A DNA stretch of 64,000 nucleotides from Macropodus opercularis (lineage: Eukaryota; Chordata; Actinopteri; Anabantiformes; Osphronemidae), in the NCBI GenBank assembly GCA_030770545.1, contig CM061097.1:2170501-2234500 (forward strand). The letters run 5' to 3'. The position numbers were made by a program, and so were the translations under genes. How positions within the stretch are numbered: the first letter of the stretch is position 1; each line of letters starts with the position of its first letter. A model generated the notes under the pieces. It was not told the DNA's origin. It saw nothing but the letters and a program-made list of their open reading frames with translations, and did no database searches. Positions 1-13,010 of this stretch are shown piece after piece.

Positions 1-3000
1 ATAAGTCAGTGTGTGCTGCTGCAGCCTCTGGCACATAGCGTAGTCAATGATCTTGTGTGTGAGAGGGAAAACGGTTTTGCTTGGTCATCATCAAATCTTA
101 TTTTGGCAAAGATCACATGTTTTCTGGAATTTATTTATGGATTTGAACCAGATTGTTTAACTGTTTCACATGATCTATTTTTTTTTGCTACATAGCCTGT
201 AGCTTGCTTGGGTCTATAGGAACAGTGTAAATGACTGTGCGACTTTAAATTGTGCATTGCAGGGCCTTGTCATATTGTTTGAAAAGATGCTTGTCCAGAT
301 GGGCTCTGGAGGGAATTAAGAGCACTTAAGCACAAGTAGAATGACAATTGATACTCCACAGGCAGCCTACGATTACAACTAATGGACTGCATCTGTAAGA
401 GAAGATACATTCAGCTTGAGGTTAAAACAAGACTTTACTGATTCAAGTTAATAACCCTAATTTACTTGGCTTCCATTCAGATATACTAAGACCACAACTT
501 CCCATTTTATATGACAAGCCAATTTCACTTGTTTTGCAGGATCAATATTCGCAGGGAAAGAAGCCTGGAATATCAGCAGGGAAAGTGAAGGATGAAGACT
601 TTCCACTATATGAAATGCACTGCGTGGCTCAGCGCCCATGGTTGAGGTTGATGATCAGATGATATCACCCTGGCACCAACGGTCTGGGCGGTTCCTTTTC
701 CCGTCTAGGGTTGCCATGAGAGATGGACAGCGGCTCCCAGGGGACCAATGAAAAGGGCTGACATTAGAGGCACTTCCTGTAAAAAGTTACTTACAAATAT
801 CACCGTCATAAAACAGCAGCGTGTGTGCGGACGTTTGCTTTTGTGTGAGAGAAAGACGTAAATGCATGGTCTGTTCGAGTGAATCGTCATCACAATGATG
901 AAACTACACATATACTAACGCAAATCTTTGTTGATTTAATTACTAAATGATGATGATAATACAAAAAAGCATCTATCAGAACACATTCATGCCTTTGACA
1001 TTAATACCTCACTATTTCACTGCATTCAGCTACTGTGCGTTAGCTTTCTGCAGCAGGTGATGAGTCACAGTCTAAATGAGGTTATTCCATCCACGCAGAC
1101 ACGCAGGGCGACACCAGAAGCTTCTCAGTGCGGACAACAGCTGAGACATCATGAATGCATGACATCATGTGCACTCGTTTATTTTATTTGCACCGGTGAA
1201 GGATTAGTAGCTCTGTGTCTAAATTAAGACGGTCGCTGCTCTTTTAACTATTTCTCTGTTCTGTGTCTCCCATAACAGCGGTGTTAGAGACTTTCTGCCA
1301 GGGTTGCTGCATCTCATCATTTAATTTCTTTACAAACTAAAATTTTCTCCACTCTGTCATCTTCCTTCATCACCTCCTTCCCTCTCCTCGGGCCATGGCG
1401 CCGTGCGTTGCAATCTGCAGCCCCGGTTGTCTGCTGTCTCCCCAGGCCTCCCCATCACCCTGTATCCTCCCCTTGTGCTTTTAGGCCTCGCTCTTTAATT
1501 CATGAGCTTCCTTTGGCTCCTGTCATGTCTCATCGGGGCCACGGGAAGGCAGCGTGTAAATAATGGAGCATCCCCAAAGACATGTTCAGCGTTGACTGTC
1601 ACAGCAGCGCTCCATGTGCTCCCGTGGAGAGGACAGGACAACAGTGGGGGCTTCTCGTTCCCATCAGGCTCATAGCAATTTACACCTATGATAAACAGAA
1701 AGTGTATGTGCAGCGCTGTCATGTAGAAACACATGAACATACTCTTTAGACACACAACATACACAAGGTTTTTGCAGTGATCTAAACTGCATTAAAAAAA
1801 GTACTTTTCTTCTAATTTGAATTTAAACAAACAGTTGAATCCATATTTTAGTGGCTTAGATTTAATAAAAACATAATTCCTGGAATTTATCTAGCATCCG
1901 CTTCGGACATGTTCTTACCAGAAAAGCATGTGTCAAAGGATGATTTCACTGGTGATCTCCTGCTATTTATTAATACTTGAACATTATGTGGAGATCGGTT
2001 TTGTTGTTAGAGAACACGTCAAATCAGGGCACTGGTTCCAGTCATCGTCAGATAAGATAAGATCAATTGTTACAACAGCTACAAACAATTAGTGAGGCGC
2101 ACAAGAATGAAGTATTGTCGTCTTTAGAGGCGCACTCTGAGACGATCTGCCTGCTAATTCAGAGCCGAGATAAATGTACACATTTTCGTAGATTTGTCCC
2201 ACGTACACCAATTAAAAAAGAGATCAGCATAAAGCCAGGAGCCACAATGAGTGTCAGTAATGTAAAGTGACTCAGTTTCTGCCTGCACATGCAGAGATGA
2301 GTCACAGTGAGTGACACGAGTCTGACTTTAAGACTGGCTAACCACAAGTTCCCCTCTGCAATAAAGAAGCAAACTGTTTACTACCACTTTTCTTTTGCAC
2401 AGAGGTGGGGGGGCGAGTGAGAGAGAGAGAGAGAGAGAGCAGCTTGGTCACGTTTACCTAGTGAGGCTGGATATTTCCTTGTCTCTCTTCACACAGAGCT
2501 AATAACACAAGTGAACTAAGGTAATTAACGCAATGACAGGGTTACTTACTAAAGTCTTCCAGCAGAATTGACTTTAGAACAGAGTGAGAGGTGAAACACA
2601 GAGTTGGGAAGTAAAGCGTTTACGTGTCTGTTGTGGTACATCAGACATGGTATTGTAAGTATAACACACTACAGCTCATGGTGTCTCCGCTGAAATTTAT
2701 ATTAATCAAAGTTGCAGTAGAAGGAAATCAAGGAAGCAGCTGTAGGATAAACTTACACACTGACTGTACAACCCTTTCTTCCAGCGATGGCCTATATCAA
2801 ACCAAACAAAGCTGTATTCTGCTGTGGGTTTTCACTGCTTCAATAACAAGCAAATTATAACTAAACTAAATACAAGTATGATCACACGTGAATGATGCAA
2901 AACAGCTTGATATTATGGGACACACTAGACTGCATTAGAAATCAGCAGAGTGCTTGTAGGTAGGAGGTGAGTGTCTTTGTATTTGGTATAATCCTCTCCC

Positions 3001-3529
3001 AGGAATGGATGCCATAAAAAAGTATGTTCCTTCCAACGTGATGAAGTTGGACTCAACAGAGCCGTTCCCATGGGCTGCCTTGAGTAACACTGTAGGAGGC
3101 TGTGCTTTGTGTTAAGTGGAGGAGCGATGGCGGATTAGACAGCGCTGTGAAAAATAAGGGCACTGCAGGTGGGGAAATCTAGGACAAGCTATTAGAGGAG
3201 GAAGGATATTCATCTTTCCCACTTAACCCATGTGTTCCCGCAGAAATGTAAAAGTGGTCTCTGTTGCGTTTGTGTTTCCTCTTACCAACGTCACCGTCAC
3301 TGACACCATAGATATACGCATCGGCAGGACCTGGCAGCTGAGTGTGTGTAACTGCAATGATGTGCAGACAGGTTTCAGATTGGTTGGAAAATGCCCTACA
3401 GCAAGGCACGTGGATTTTCACCGGCAGCCCTCTTTTCTAGGATCCTGTTGCAAGCGTTTGCCCGAGGGTGATTCTTGCTCTACAATTAATTAAAGACTAT
3501 GTTATCCCTGCTTTTACCAGCTAATGTTC

Positions 3530-3532
<3 letters not shown>
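1..3532. other. Intergenic, no gene recognised
   Basis: Apart from the (GA)n run at 2419-2439 I see no gene. A 60-70 codon frame at 2067-2270 has a coiled-coil-like composition (QLQTISEAHKNEVL) but lacks an ATG and splice signals. A pyrimidine-rich tract lies at 1360-1480. Confidence 0.6.
2419..2439. repeat. (GA)n microsatellite
   Basis: About ten GA units, preceded by a short G7 run (GGTGGGGGGGCG). It is a simple repeat with no associated gene. Confidence 0.9.
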
Positions 3533-3575
<43 letters not shown>

Positions 3576-3591
3576 ACACACAAACACACAC
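3533..3591. repeat. Poly(C) run joined to (CA)n microsatellite
   Basis: An uninterrupted run of 29 C (3533-3561) passes directly into about 15 CA units up to 3591, followed by an imperfect CAAACACACA tail. Long C homopolymers are rare in vertebrate DNA and are error-prone in sequencing, so the length should be treated cautiously. The complementary G run could form G-quadruplexes. Confidence 0.95.
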
Positions 3592-3976
3592 TGCAACTTC
3601 TACACACTGTGGTTCAACTCTGCAACTGTAATCAGAATATTGACTGACCCCTTGATCTAAGTTTTGTCATGCTATATTATTAATATACTGAAAATACAGC
3701 TGTTGCTATGACACACCTAAGACCTATGAGATCAACGTGAGACAATGCAAAGAACCACTTCCTGTAGACTTTGGTGTATTGTGTCCATGATTAAATAGGC
3801 TACAAGTCCTTTATGCTGCGCTTTTAATCTTGAAGGTTGATGGAGGTTAGCTTCCGGACCAGCAGGTATGGTTATATCATTATAACTGGCTAGACAGGAA
3901 TTATTTCTAGACGTCCTTTTCTTTAGTCTCTAACATGAAACGAGTGGCAGCGAGCTCTTTGTTGTTGTTGTTGTTC

Positions 3977-4107
3977 ATAGATAGAGAGATAGAAAGAGAG
4001 ATGGATAGAGAGAGAGAGAGAAAGAAAGATAGATGGAAAGAGAGAGAGCGAGAGAAAGATAGAGAGAGATAAATAGATAGAGAGAGATAAATAGATAGAG
4101 AGATAGG
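3977..4107. repeat. Compound (GATA)/(GA)/(GAAA) purine tract
   Basis: About 130 bases consist almost only of A and G with periodic T, as mixed GATA, GAGA, GAAA and AAATAGATAG units. A (GTT)n run sits directly before it at about 3961-3975. The complementary frame gives a Ser/Leu-rich open frame that is only translated repeat, not a gene. Confidence 0.93.
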
Positions 4108-7100
4108 CAGAGTCTCTGTAGGCCACTGGGATCTCAAAGTCTCTTTACAAGGACCATAATGAGAAGTAAAACCCTGCATTCAGTTGCGGTGCCTTGGGGC
4201 CTGTTGCATTTCTGAGCTTAGTTTCGTCTTCCATCCTATTCAGAGTCGCTGACCAAAGTGCACGATGCACAAACAAAAAAGCAAACAGCAGGCTATTCTT
4301 AGGAGGCGAGGCCGCGGCACATGATCTGGAGATTCGTACCTAAACGAAACCAGCATTGTTGGTAGGTAACCACAAAAGGACTTGCAGTTGTACACTTAAA
4401 GTATCTGAATAAACATGTATTCGCGGCCTTCGTTTGTAGAAAACCGTGAAGACGCAGTTTGACTTCCCATGTGGTCACAGAAACGTGTGGGTAAAGCGCC
4501 CTCTACTGGCCGGACTTGGAAAACAGCCTAAATTCCACACAACTAAAGTTCTGTCTAAACACTGAGAGAACAGTCTTCTGAGAATCAACATTACAGCTGT
4601 TAGTTCTCAGGCATGTAAGCTGATCCAATGCTGCATTGTTAAAATAAACTGTATGTGGAGTCAGACACACAGCTGAGCGCCTGCACACCCTGACATGCGT
4701 TTGACACAGGACTAACATCCACCACTCATACATTTCATAGAGACCAGGAGATGGCACTGCAACATCAAGGCTGGAGTCAGTGGACGTTATGCAGTACAGT
4801 AGCAGAACGATGGGACGAGTCCGCTTGGAGGCTGCTCTCAAATTAGGGACAAAACCGATAAACGCAAAGATTAAGAACAAAGAACGAGGTCTGTGGTTTG
4901 ACCCTGAGCTTCTTCGTGTGTTTCTGAGTCATTTTGAGATATTTGCAAAGGCAAAACAATTCTAATGATCACTCAGACACAAATAACTCATTTGTGAGGA
5001 AACAAATGTGCTGCTCCCCAAAGCAAAACAAGCAGCCTACGAGAGTGTTGTTCTTATATCCTGAGGACAATGAGAAGTAAAGGGCAGAAATTACAGCCTT
5101 TCTGTTTGGCTCACATCGCCGTGAGTTCCCCATTGCCTGCCTCATGCAGCTGTAAATAAAGGTAATTGTACAAAAGCTTAATTAAACGTCGTAAATCCTG
5201 TTTACGACGCCGGGGCTTTGCTGAGCCACTGAATTGTAAGATGAAGGATGGCTGCAGTGTGAGTGCATGTGTGTCGCTCCCCTCTTTCCCAACGCTCCCG
5301 CGCCTCCGTCGGCCCCTTCTAGACACAAACACACACAATAAGACGTTGTATATGCAGAGCACAAAGCCTGAGCCCCTCCTTCCTTCTCGGCGAGGCACAG
5401 TTTTATTGTGGCAGCTTCCCTGAAACTCCAGACACTCAGAGCAGTAATTCATCGGTTTCATTAGAGTTGAGTGTTGGTGGGGTCAGGGTGGGGGAGGCTG
5501 GCTGCCTCTGGTATTCTAAGCCACAGACAACCGGGACAGCTCAACCCAGCGTCCATGACCCCGTGACCCGACGAGAGGGTATTAAACGAGCTCAGACACT
5601 GACTGGAGCGCACAGACAAGGACGCCCCTTCATCTGAAGAACAAGGTCAAAGAGCTGTGCTCACGTGCTGTAAGATTTGATGTAATGCAAAAGCAGACTT
5701 CCTCAGTCAATTTACACAGTTTGCCTGAATGTGGAGTGTGTGTCACCGTCAGATCCTGCCTAGAAGTCTGCGTCTCAGCAGTTTCATCCGCCCTCTGAAG
5801 CACAGTCGCTATGACTGATTGATATTAGATTGAACTGGCTGACTGTTGTTTCAGCACCATTGACTTCAGCTACAGCTGCAGCTGAAGATTACAACACCGA
5901 TTGCAGTTTTTAATGGAAACTGCCAGAATATCCTAAGTTCTTCCCGGTGAGTCCGCGCAGAGTGTTTTGCGCCATTAGCGACCCTCAAAAAGACAAATTG
6001 GTTGCATTACCAGCCGCCTAATGTTCATTTATTATTAGTAATAATAAAGCGGCACGTTGCTGAGCTCTCCTGAAATTGATGCCGTTGCACAGCCCACTGT
6101 TTGTGGAGGAGCATCTGAATCTTTGTGGCTGTTATTAATGTGCATGTGCGTTATAGCGCTGACTCAGCGAGGACTGGGCCTGTTCAATACAACATCATCC
6201 CAGCGTTTGCGCCTTAATAGCTGGATGGCTCCCGTCCAGTCAACTGTGAACCATTAGACCTGCAGCAGGTACGTAACTGATTGTGTGTTGAGTGCCTGCA
6301 TGTGGTGATGATGACGACTAGAGACGAGAGGCAGACGTGGAGGGAGACAGCATCCCTTCATCAGACTACATCAAACTACAAGTGAGGACGCTGAACTTTG
6401 GATAAAATCATTCGAGGAGGGTGTGAAGAACAGACATGTTGTTTGACAATAGGGAAACACCGACGCGCTAACACGCGGCACGGTTTTAATACTGTGCTGT
6501 AGACAAAGCTCTAGTAAAAGGACGCGTGACAGAGTTCGAAATTACAGACGAAAGTGAATCGAGCAACCCAGAAAAAGATCTAAATCATTTCAACAGTAAT
6601 GTAACTGATGAATAATTCACCAGCAGAAACGCTTCTGTTCTTACCAATACATTTTCAGTTTCCTCTCCGGCATACAGTAGTGGAGCAGCCCATAATTGCT
6701 CAGGGCATGAAGTAGTACTTAAAGCCCAGAACGATGTAGATCAGAATTCAGTGCACACTACAGTGACAGGCACCAGCAGTAACCAGTCCATTATGCTAAC
6801 CTCCAGGAGACAGGGTTGCACAGCAGCAGATGAAAAAGTTAAGGGCCCATAATGCTTCAACACTGCTTCCCTGTCGCTGCAGGCTACATCCTACATGCAT
6901 TGTGTGGCGAAAAGTGCAGAGAAGAGCTTTTGAATCAAAGGGAGGAGAATTAAAGCGCCAGTTAGAATTTAATAGTGACACATGAAGTGTGTGGCTCAGT
7001 GCTCAAGACCTCAGCGAGCCGGGAGGAGAAACGCAGCCAAAAGTGCTGAAGCGGAGATTCGGCTCCAGCCACAACAAATCTTCAAGAAAAGGTTTCGCAA

Positions 7101-10100
7101 GATGGTCAGAGCGACACACAAACACCAACAAGCAGGTGAGAACTCGTGCTTTTATCTTCCTCAGCAGAACGAACACTCGCCAATATAATATGACCAGCTC
7201 GCCCCCTCCTCTCGTCTTAGAGGATTATTACTGTATGCAGCCATTCTCTCAAAGGTCAAGAGAAGTGATTTGTCTCTGAGCCGCGCTCCACTGTCTCTCA
7301 CACTAAATCCCACTGGTGTCTGGGCAGAGATGATAGAGCAGTTGGTTCATTTGCTCACTGACTCCTTCCCTCAGTTTCTCACTCACTCCATCGTTCCCTC
7401 ATTCCTTCGCCCAGTCTGTCATTTGGCCTCCTTATTTACAAGAGGGCTCAGTAAGTATTGTGCGATATCCTTTCATACTGTTAGAGTTCCCTCGTGATAA
7501 TTCCATCCTGGCTGCACTCATAGATGATTGTATACAGCTTAGCCTGGTGAAGGCGGCGGTAAGCAAATATCCAAAGCGAAGCATCTCTCCGCTGAAGAGT
7601 CTCTGCATGAATTTCTAAAGCAGGTCTTCTCTTCTCTAATTCCTCTATTTCCTTTGTTCCCAGTCCACCACGTCTTACTTTGCTTCGTTTGCAGCTGGCT
7701 GAGCAGATTTGATTCAGCATTCTCGACTTCCCAAGCTCCCTGTTGCTCGTCCTCTTTGCTTCGCTCGCAGACGGCCGCTGAGGAGGCTCCAGGGACGCTG
7801 GGCTTGCGCAGACAGATACTCAGCTAGAATATGTGCTCGCAAAACCCAGCAGACTCTAAATTCTTGCCTACTCTGTCCTTGGGTCTGTCCATTTCCTCAA
7901 CCAGAGCATAAAAGTCCATCACTCTGAGAAGATGCACAGGAACATTTGCCCATTTGCTATGAGGGATTCAACGGCTGTAGTTATTACAACTACAGGGAAA
8001 ACTGGGACTGACCCCAGGCTGAGGCCTTTGTGGAAGGCGACCGATACACGATTTTTCAGTAATATTGTTGCATAAATAAACAGAAAAAACTCATTAAATA
8101 CAGCCAGAGGTAAATACTGTGGTTTAATTAGACAGACAGGACGTTGACCTCTACTTCAACACACCTCACCATAAAAGGTTTAGTGTGAATATCAGCACAG
8201 GACCAACTTAGTGACAAGTCAATAAAATTTAATTTGAAAATACGAAGACTACAAATAGATGACAATGCCATGAGTCATCATCTGGTGTTTGGCAGCGGGA
8301 GAGTCTGTGAGCAGCGATATGTGTCACAAATGCCGAGCAACACCTGCCGAAAACGTGATTAGCTCCTAAGTGTAGAAATGTAGAACAGAGACACTTCAGA
8401 ACAAAATCGCATTTCAAGTCAAATAACTACGCTTAATTGTGTTAGCAGACTTTGAAGGTAGGTGCAATTCAATTTCCAACTCTAAAAGGCCACAGCTGCA
8501 TCGAATTAAGCCAACACGCTTTGTTCAATTTGTTCCCGCACAAACTACACCAAAGCACAGCAACATTATGATATAGCCACAGGGGAAGCCTTTCAAGGCT
8601 TGATGAAAACCTCTATTCGGAGTAAGGGAAGTCTATGATATGATGACATTGCATCGAATCGTACTGCTGAGAATGCCTTCTTTAAGAGCCTAATGGTAGG
8701 TTAGCCCTCGACTGGAAATGATGAAACCGCAGTGAAATGCTGGTAATGTGAGGCTAAAGTTCTGCGAGGGATGTTTTTTATTAAACAAACACTATCTCCA
8801 ACTTTCATAACTCCTTTTATTACCTGTACTTTCTAAGGTTATCATGACTTGAATTCCTGAAAATGCTTTTTTTTACTTTTCCACTTTCTTTGTTCTGAAT
8901 ATTGTTATTTGCTCCGTTTTTAAAGACGCACCATTCAAGAAAGCTCTGGAGCCTCCGAGCCCCGAGAGCCGAAGGGCTACATTTTCTATTCAGAGCCACT
9001 TTTCTCGAAGTTTGAAAGGAAGTCTGCCGTCAGTTTGGATTCATAAACCAAAGCGTGAGAGACGTGACAGAGGGCGCAGGGAGAGGAAGAGAGGGGGAAA
9101 ACTGACAGCAGGCGTTGTCATATTGCTGAGACGTGTGCTTGGCTGGTTCTTGTTCTTGATTTTGGGCGATATCTATGAATTACTTTCACAAACTCTGAAG
9201 CTTCTGAAGTCTCTGGCTTCCTGGATAGAGTCAAGTGTGATACTTTTGATTGTGTTTCCATGAAATGGAGCGAGGCGCATGCCAGGCCAGAAGCCCTTCT
9301 CCCTTTATGTGCTACGGCTCTGGACAGAGCCCAGATAAAATACTATTGACAGCGTTTTGTTGTGTGTGAAAATGTGAAATGACATTTCATTGCCGACTTC
9401 GTGCCCTCGCTCCTCAGAGGCAGTGGAACCTGTGGTGCATCTACCGGTGCTCCGATGGTGCTGAAGTTTTGTCAGTTTGTTAGTTAGCAGTCAGCTTTCT
9501 CCTGAAGTTGTCCGATCGGTCCCATTACCAATTCAGCAAATGCTTTTGTTCGGGCAGCTCGCTCATCCGCTATGCAAGCAGAGCTGTCAGGGGAGCACAA
9601 TCGCTCCCCCCGTCAGTCCTTATCGTGCTCCCTCTCATCCAGTCCCTTCCCCTTCACCTTGCTTTTCTCTAAGTGGCCGCTCACGCCTGCTTTTGACACC
9701 AAATTAAGCAGGGCGCCGTCTGTGATTGGACAGGCCAGCACAAAGTCAACTTTCACCTCTCTTATTAATTGGATCTCTTGGCCTGTGAAGAGGCGATGGA
9801 GCTGGAGGATTTAGCTTCGTTTGTGTGGACCTCTGCACACACATAGTAGATTCAGCAGGTAACAAACGCCACGTTTTGTATCCACCATGTTTACAAAGGA
9901 GCCAGACGACAGTAATTCTATGTTGTTCTATACCTGTTAAGAAGTCAATATTCATAACATGTGTGTCATTTTTAATGTAATAGATTAAAATCAGCAGGTG
10001 ATCCACACAGATTTCTATTTGCAGAATATTTCATGGTGCATTCAAAGCATTATCTAATTGGTAAAACAAACACATTTTGCCTTGTTACGCTCCAAAAGCA

Positions 10101-12998
10101 TTTGCAGTATCGAGTTAGTCTAGTGAAGGTTTGTGTCTGAGGTCCTCGGCGCCATGTGGTTCTGTGAGGCTTTGAAAGGCACACACACAGACCCAACTGA
10201 ACTCGGGCCAAGCCTCGTTGTGCCTGCTTGTTTCATCCCAACATCTGTGGCGTCCCAAGAACATCCTGGAAGAGATGTGTGCAGAGAGACCGGCCGTCTG
10301 CGCCTCGCTCTGCACAAGTGTGTGTGATGAGGAAAGACATCACCTAAAAGCGATAGTTCTAGCATTTAGCTGTAACCTTGGCACCACGACGTAATTCGCA
10401 TCTTCATTATTTATTAAACTTACAGTCTCGCAGTTTCTCCAGATGGGGGCGCTATTAGGCCACCCAACCACCGCGCCATCATTCAGCTTCTCTGCCTCTG
10501 CGTCTCTGTCCTGGGAGACAACTGCAGAGCTACATCAGAAACCTTGCAAATATAGTAAACAGGGTTGCAAAAACTATAAAAGTGCTGACTCTCAGTTTCC
10601 AAGACAGTGTTTGTTCCCATTTGGGAACAGTTGTGGAGATGCTTCCTGCACCTATGCAGCAACGTCACCTATTTCTGGATATGTACGGTACATGGATCTG
10701 TGGCTGTCTTTAAAGCTGTTTGGCAACATCTCCTTTAGTCTTCTTCGTTTCTTAATTTATGCAAACACGTTTGAGTTATGCACTCTCAAACACTGAGTTT
10801 GGCATCTACAAAATAATGGCAGATTATTTTGTGCTTGGGCTTCTGTGTGGGTGCGTGAATCTCTCCATGCTTGCGTGTGTGTGAATCCTGTATGCGTATT
10901 TCTGCATCGTTCCCTTGGACGTATTTGAACAGTGTCTGTGCATCTGTTTTGGGGATTGCGTGTGGGCAAATGTGCATGTGACGGCGCAGGTTTTACGGTA
11001 AATGGCACTTAGCGTGTGAAATACTGTGGGCTGAGTCCCTCCAGAGAGAGAAACGAGGAAGACAGACCGCTGGAGAGGCATGAATTCTCTGGCCCAGAAA
11101 GGTTCAAATATTTCTCTATATGTGGGAGGAAAGAAATCTATGGCAGTGAAAACAACAACAAATGATCAGCTGCATCCCTCTCACTTTCCATCTCCAGTAG
11201 TCTCACATTGTCAGACGTTATTCCCACGCTACATTTGCACTCTTCTGTCGCGGCAGAAAGCTTTGCCTGGAGATGCTTCATTAGGGAAAAACTGATGCCT
11301 TTTCTCTCTATGCGCATCACACGGAACCAAGCAGCCCAGTCCTGGTGAAACTGAGACGGGTTTGTCACGATGAATAATCTCACGGAGCAACCTACTGCAT
11401 GTGGATATTATGTAAGTAGCATCAATTATGTCCCTGTGAGGAACCAGCGGCTGAGGATACATTTGTCGATGCAGGATTTTAATTAGTAGATTCACACTAA
11501 TTAAACTGGACAGACCATAATCATTTCATAATAGAAGCCACAGAACTGCTAGAAAAGAGTTGCGGACAAAACCTTTTGATTTATCTAAATGTGTGCTGTT
11601 TAACAGACAGATAATAAACTGAATCAAAGCTCAGCTTCACATCTAACTCCAACAAGCTGCATATTGTAAGTAATGAAGAGAAAATGCTAACTTTCAGAGG
11701 CATTTACATACTGTACGAGGGAGAGCGCGGACTGAAGTGGGCAGAATTATATAAAAATCTGCACTTTTTCAGCTGCTAAATCTGGCAGAGTGTAATGTGC
11801 ATTACATTATTCACGTGAAGACTGATCTGGGGTATAAAGTGGGCTTGGAGGGGATGTAGACAGTCTGCTAGCTTCAGATCTCGCCCAGGCTTCCCCGACA
11901 AGTCTTTGCACACTTTATTTTTATATCTCTGCGCGGACGAATCAGAAAGCGTTTTAAAACCTTTTGTTTTAGAATGTGTCACCCTTCTGCAAGCGCTGAT
12001 CAAACGAGGGTGGGTTTCCTTGCGGTGGTTGAGTCTATGCAGTTGTCTCTAAAGATGCGAGTAGTAATATTAGTCTGTCGTGTGCTTCGTTTTGTACTGA
12101 TCCACACGTATGAACTGACTCAGTGCTCTAGGAGCAGCCATCCTCTGGAGGTTCTGGACCTGTGAGTACCTGGCCACACAGTAGAGTCTCACTCTGATGA
12201 AGTGGGAGGAACGTGTGCACTTCATCTCTCTGCACTGACAGAACCACCCTGCTTCTCCAGTCAGCGCCTCGAGGTAGTAAACCAACATGGCAGAGGAAGA
12301 GGATGGACTTGGCGGAACCTTGGGAGTTGAGCGTGTCCTTGAAACTTCCCTGGGTGATGCTGAACTGCTACTGTCACCGTGCTGAAATGATGGGGGTCCA
12401 ACCTCAAGCGTTTTATTGGCTGCAGTGCTGCTGTGCAAGATGTTTACAACAAGGTGCTGATTAGAGCTCGTCTGACTCACCCGCGGGGTCAGGTAAACGT
12501 TCATAGAGCCGTCACCCACTGCTGAGTCTCCTCACTCCAGTTGTTGGACTATAATACTGTGCCGGATGCGAAACGTCTCCAGTACGACGTCAAGTCTTCC
12601 GCACATTTGCACCAAACTCACTGCCTCCCCTCTGAAGTGCAAATGAGTCTATAATTAGATTCCAAAAGTGGGATGCAGAAAAGTCGACTACTGAACAATC
12701 AACAAAAGCTGTAATCATCATCTGCAAACAAGCTGATTTCGTTTTAGCTGTAAGAGAATTTATTACTTTACAGTTTCACGGATAATAAAACAAACTGATA
12801 CTATACAATAAAGCCGCCACCTATTCGTTGTATTAGTATGTATAACGTTGAGCATTTGGTGAACAGTGATAAGCTAGTATGGAATTGATCCTTAATGACT
12901 GAACTTTGTTTTAATTAGCGTGTGTATGCCAGCGAATGTAAAGTATTTAGAACGATTACAATAATGAATTCGCCATATACAGTAGTGAAGGTGTGAAA
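4108..12998. other. Intergenic, no gene recognised
   Basis: Open frames here are short, overlap on both strands and mostly lack ATG starts. Pyrimidine-rich sequence (CTCACTGACTCCTTCCCTCA and similar) occupies 7270-7430. A minus-strand frame at 12070-12504 (ATG form, about 144 codons) is Ser/Pro-rich and unrecognised. Confidence 0.6.
5865..5887. repeat. 8-bp inverted repeat with E-box palindrome
   Basis: CTTCAGCT, a 7-base spacer and AGCTGAAG, with CAGCTGCAGCTG in the centre. The overlapping CAGCTG E-boxes could bind bHLH factors; this is motif evidence only. Confidence 0.55.
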
Positions 12999-13010
12999 CA
13001 CACACACACA
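12999..13010. repeat. Short (CA)n microsatellite
   Basis: Six CA units within AAACACACACACACATAA. Minor simple repeat. Confidence 0.8.

Noticed and set aside
2067..2270. Coiled-coil-like 67-codon frame
   Set aside because: There is no ATG, a stop (TAA) lies directly upstream, there is no polypyrimidine tract/acceptor, and I recognise no parent protein or transposase.
3907..4179. Leu/Ser-rich minus-strand frame
   Set aside because: It is the translated purine microsatellite and not a coding sequence.
9012..9263. Frame with basic N terminus and hydrophobic C terminus
   Set aside because: The start is TTG, there is no homology I recognise, and random T-rich codons readily give hydrophobic stretches.
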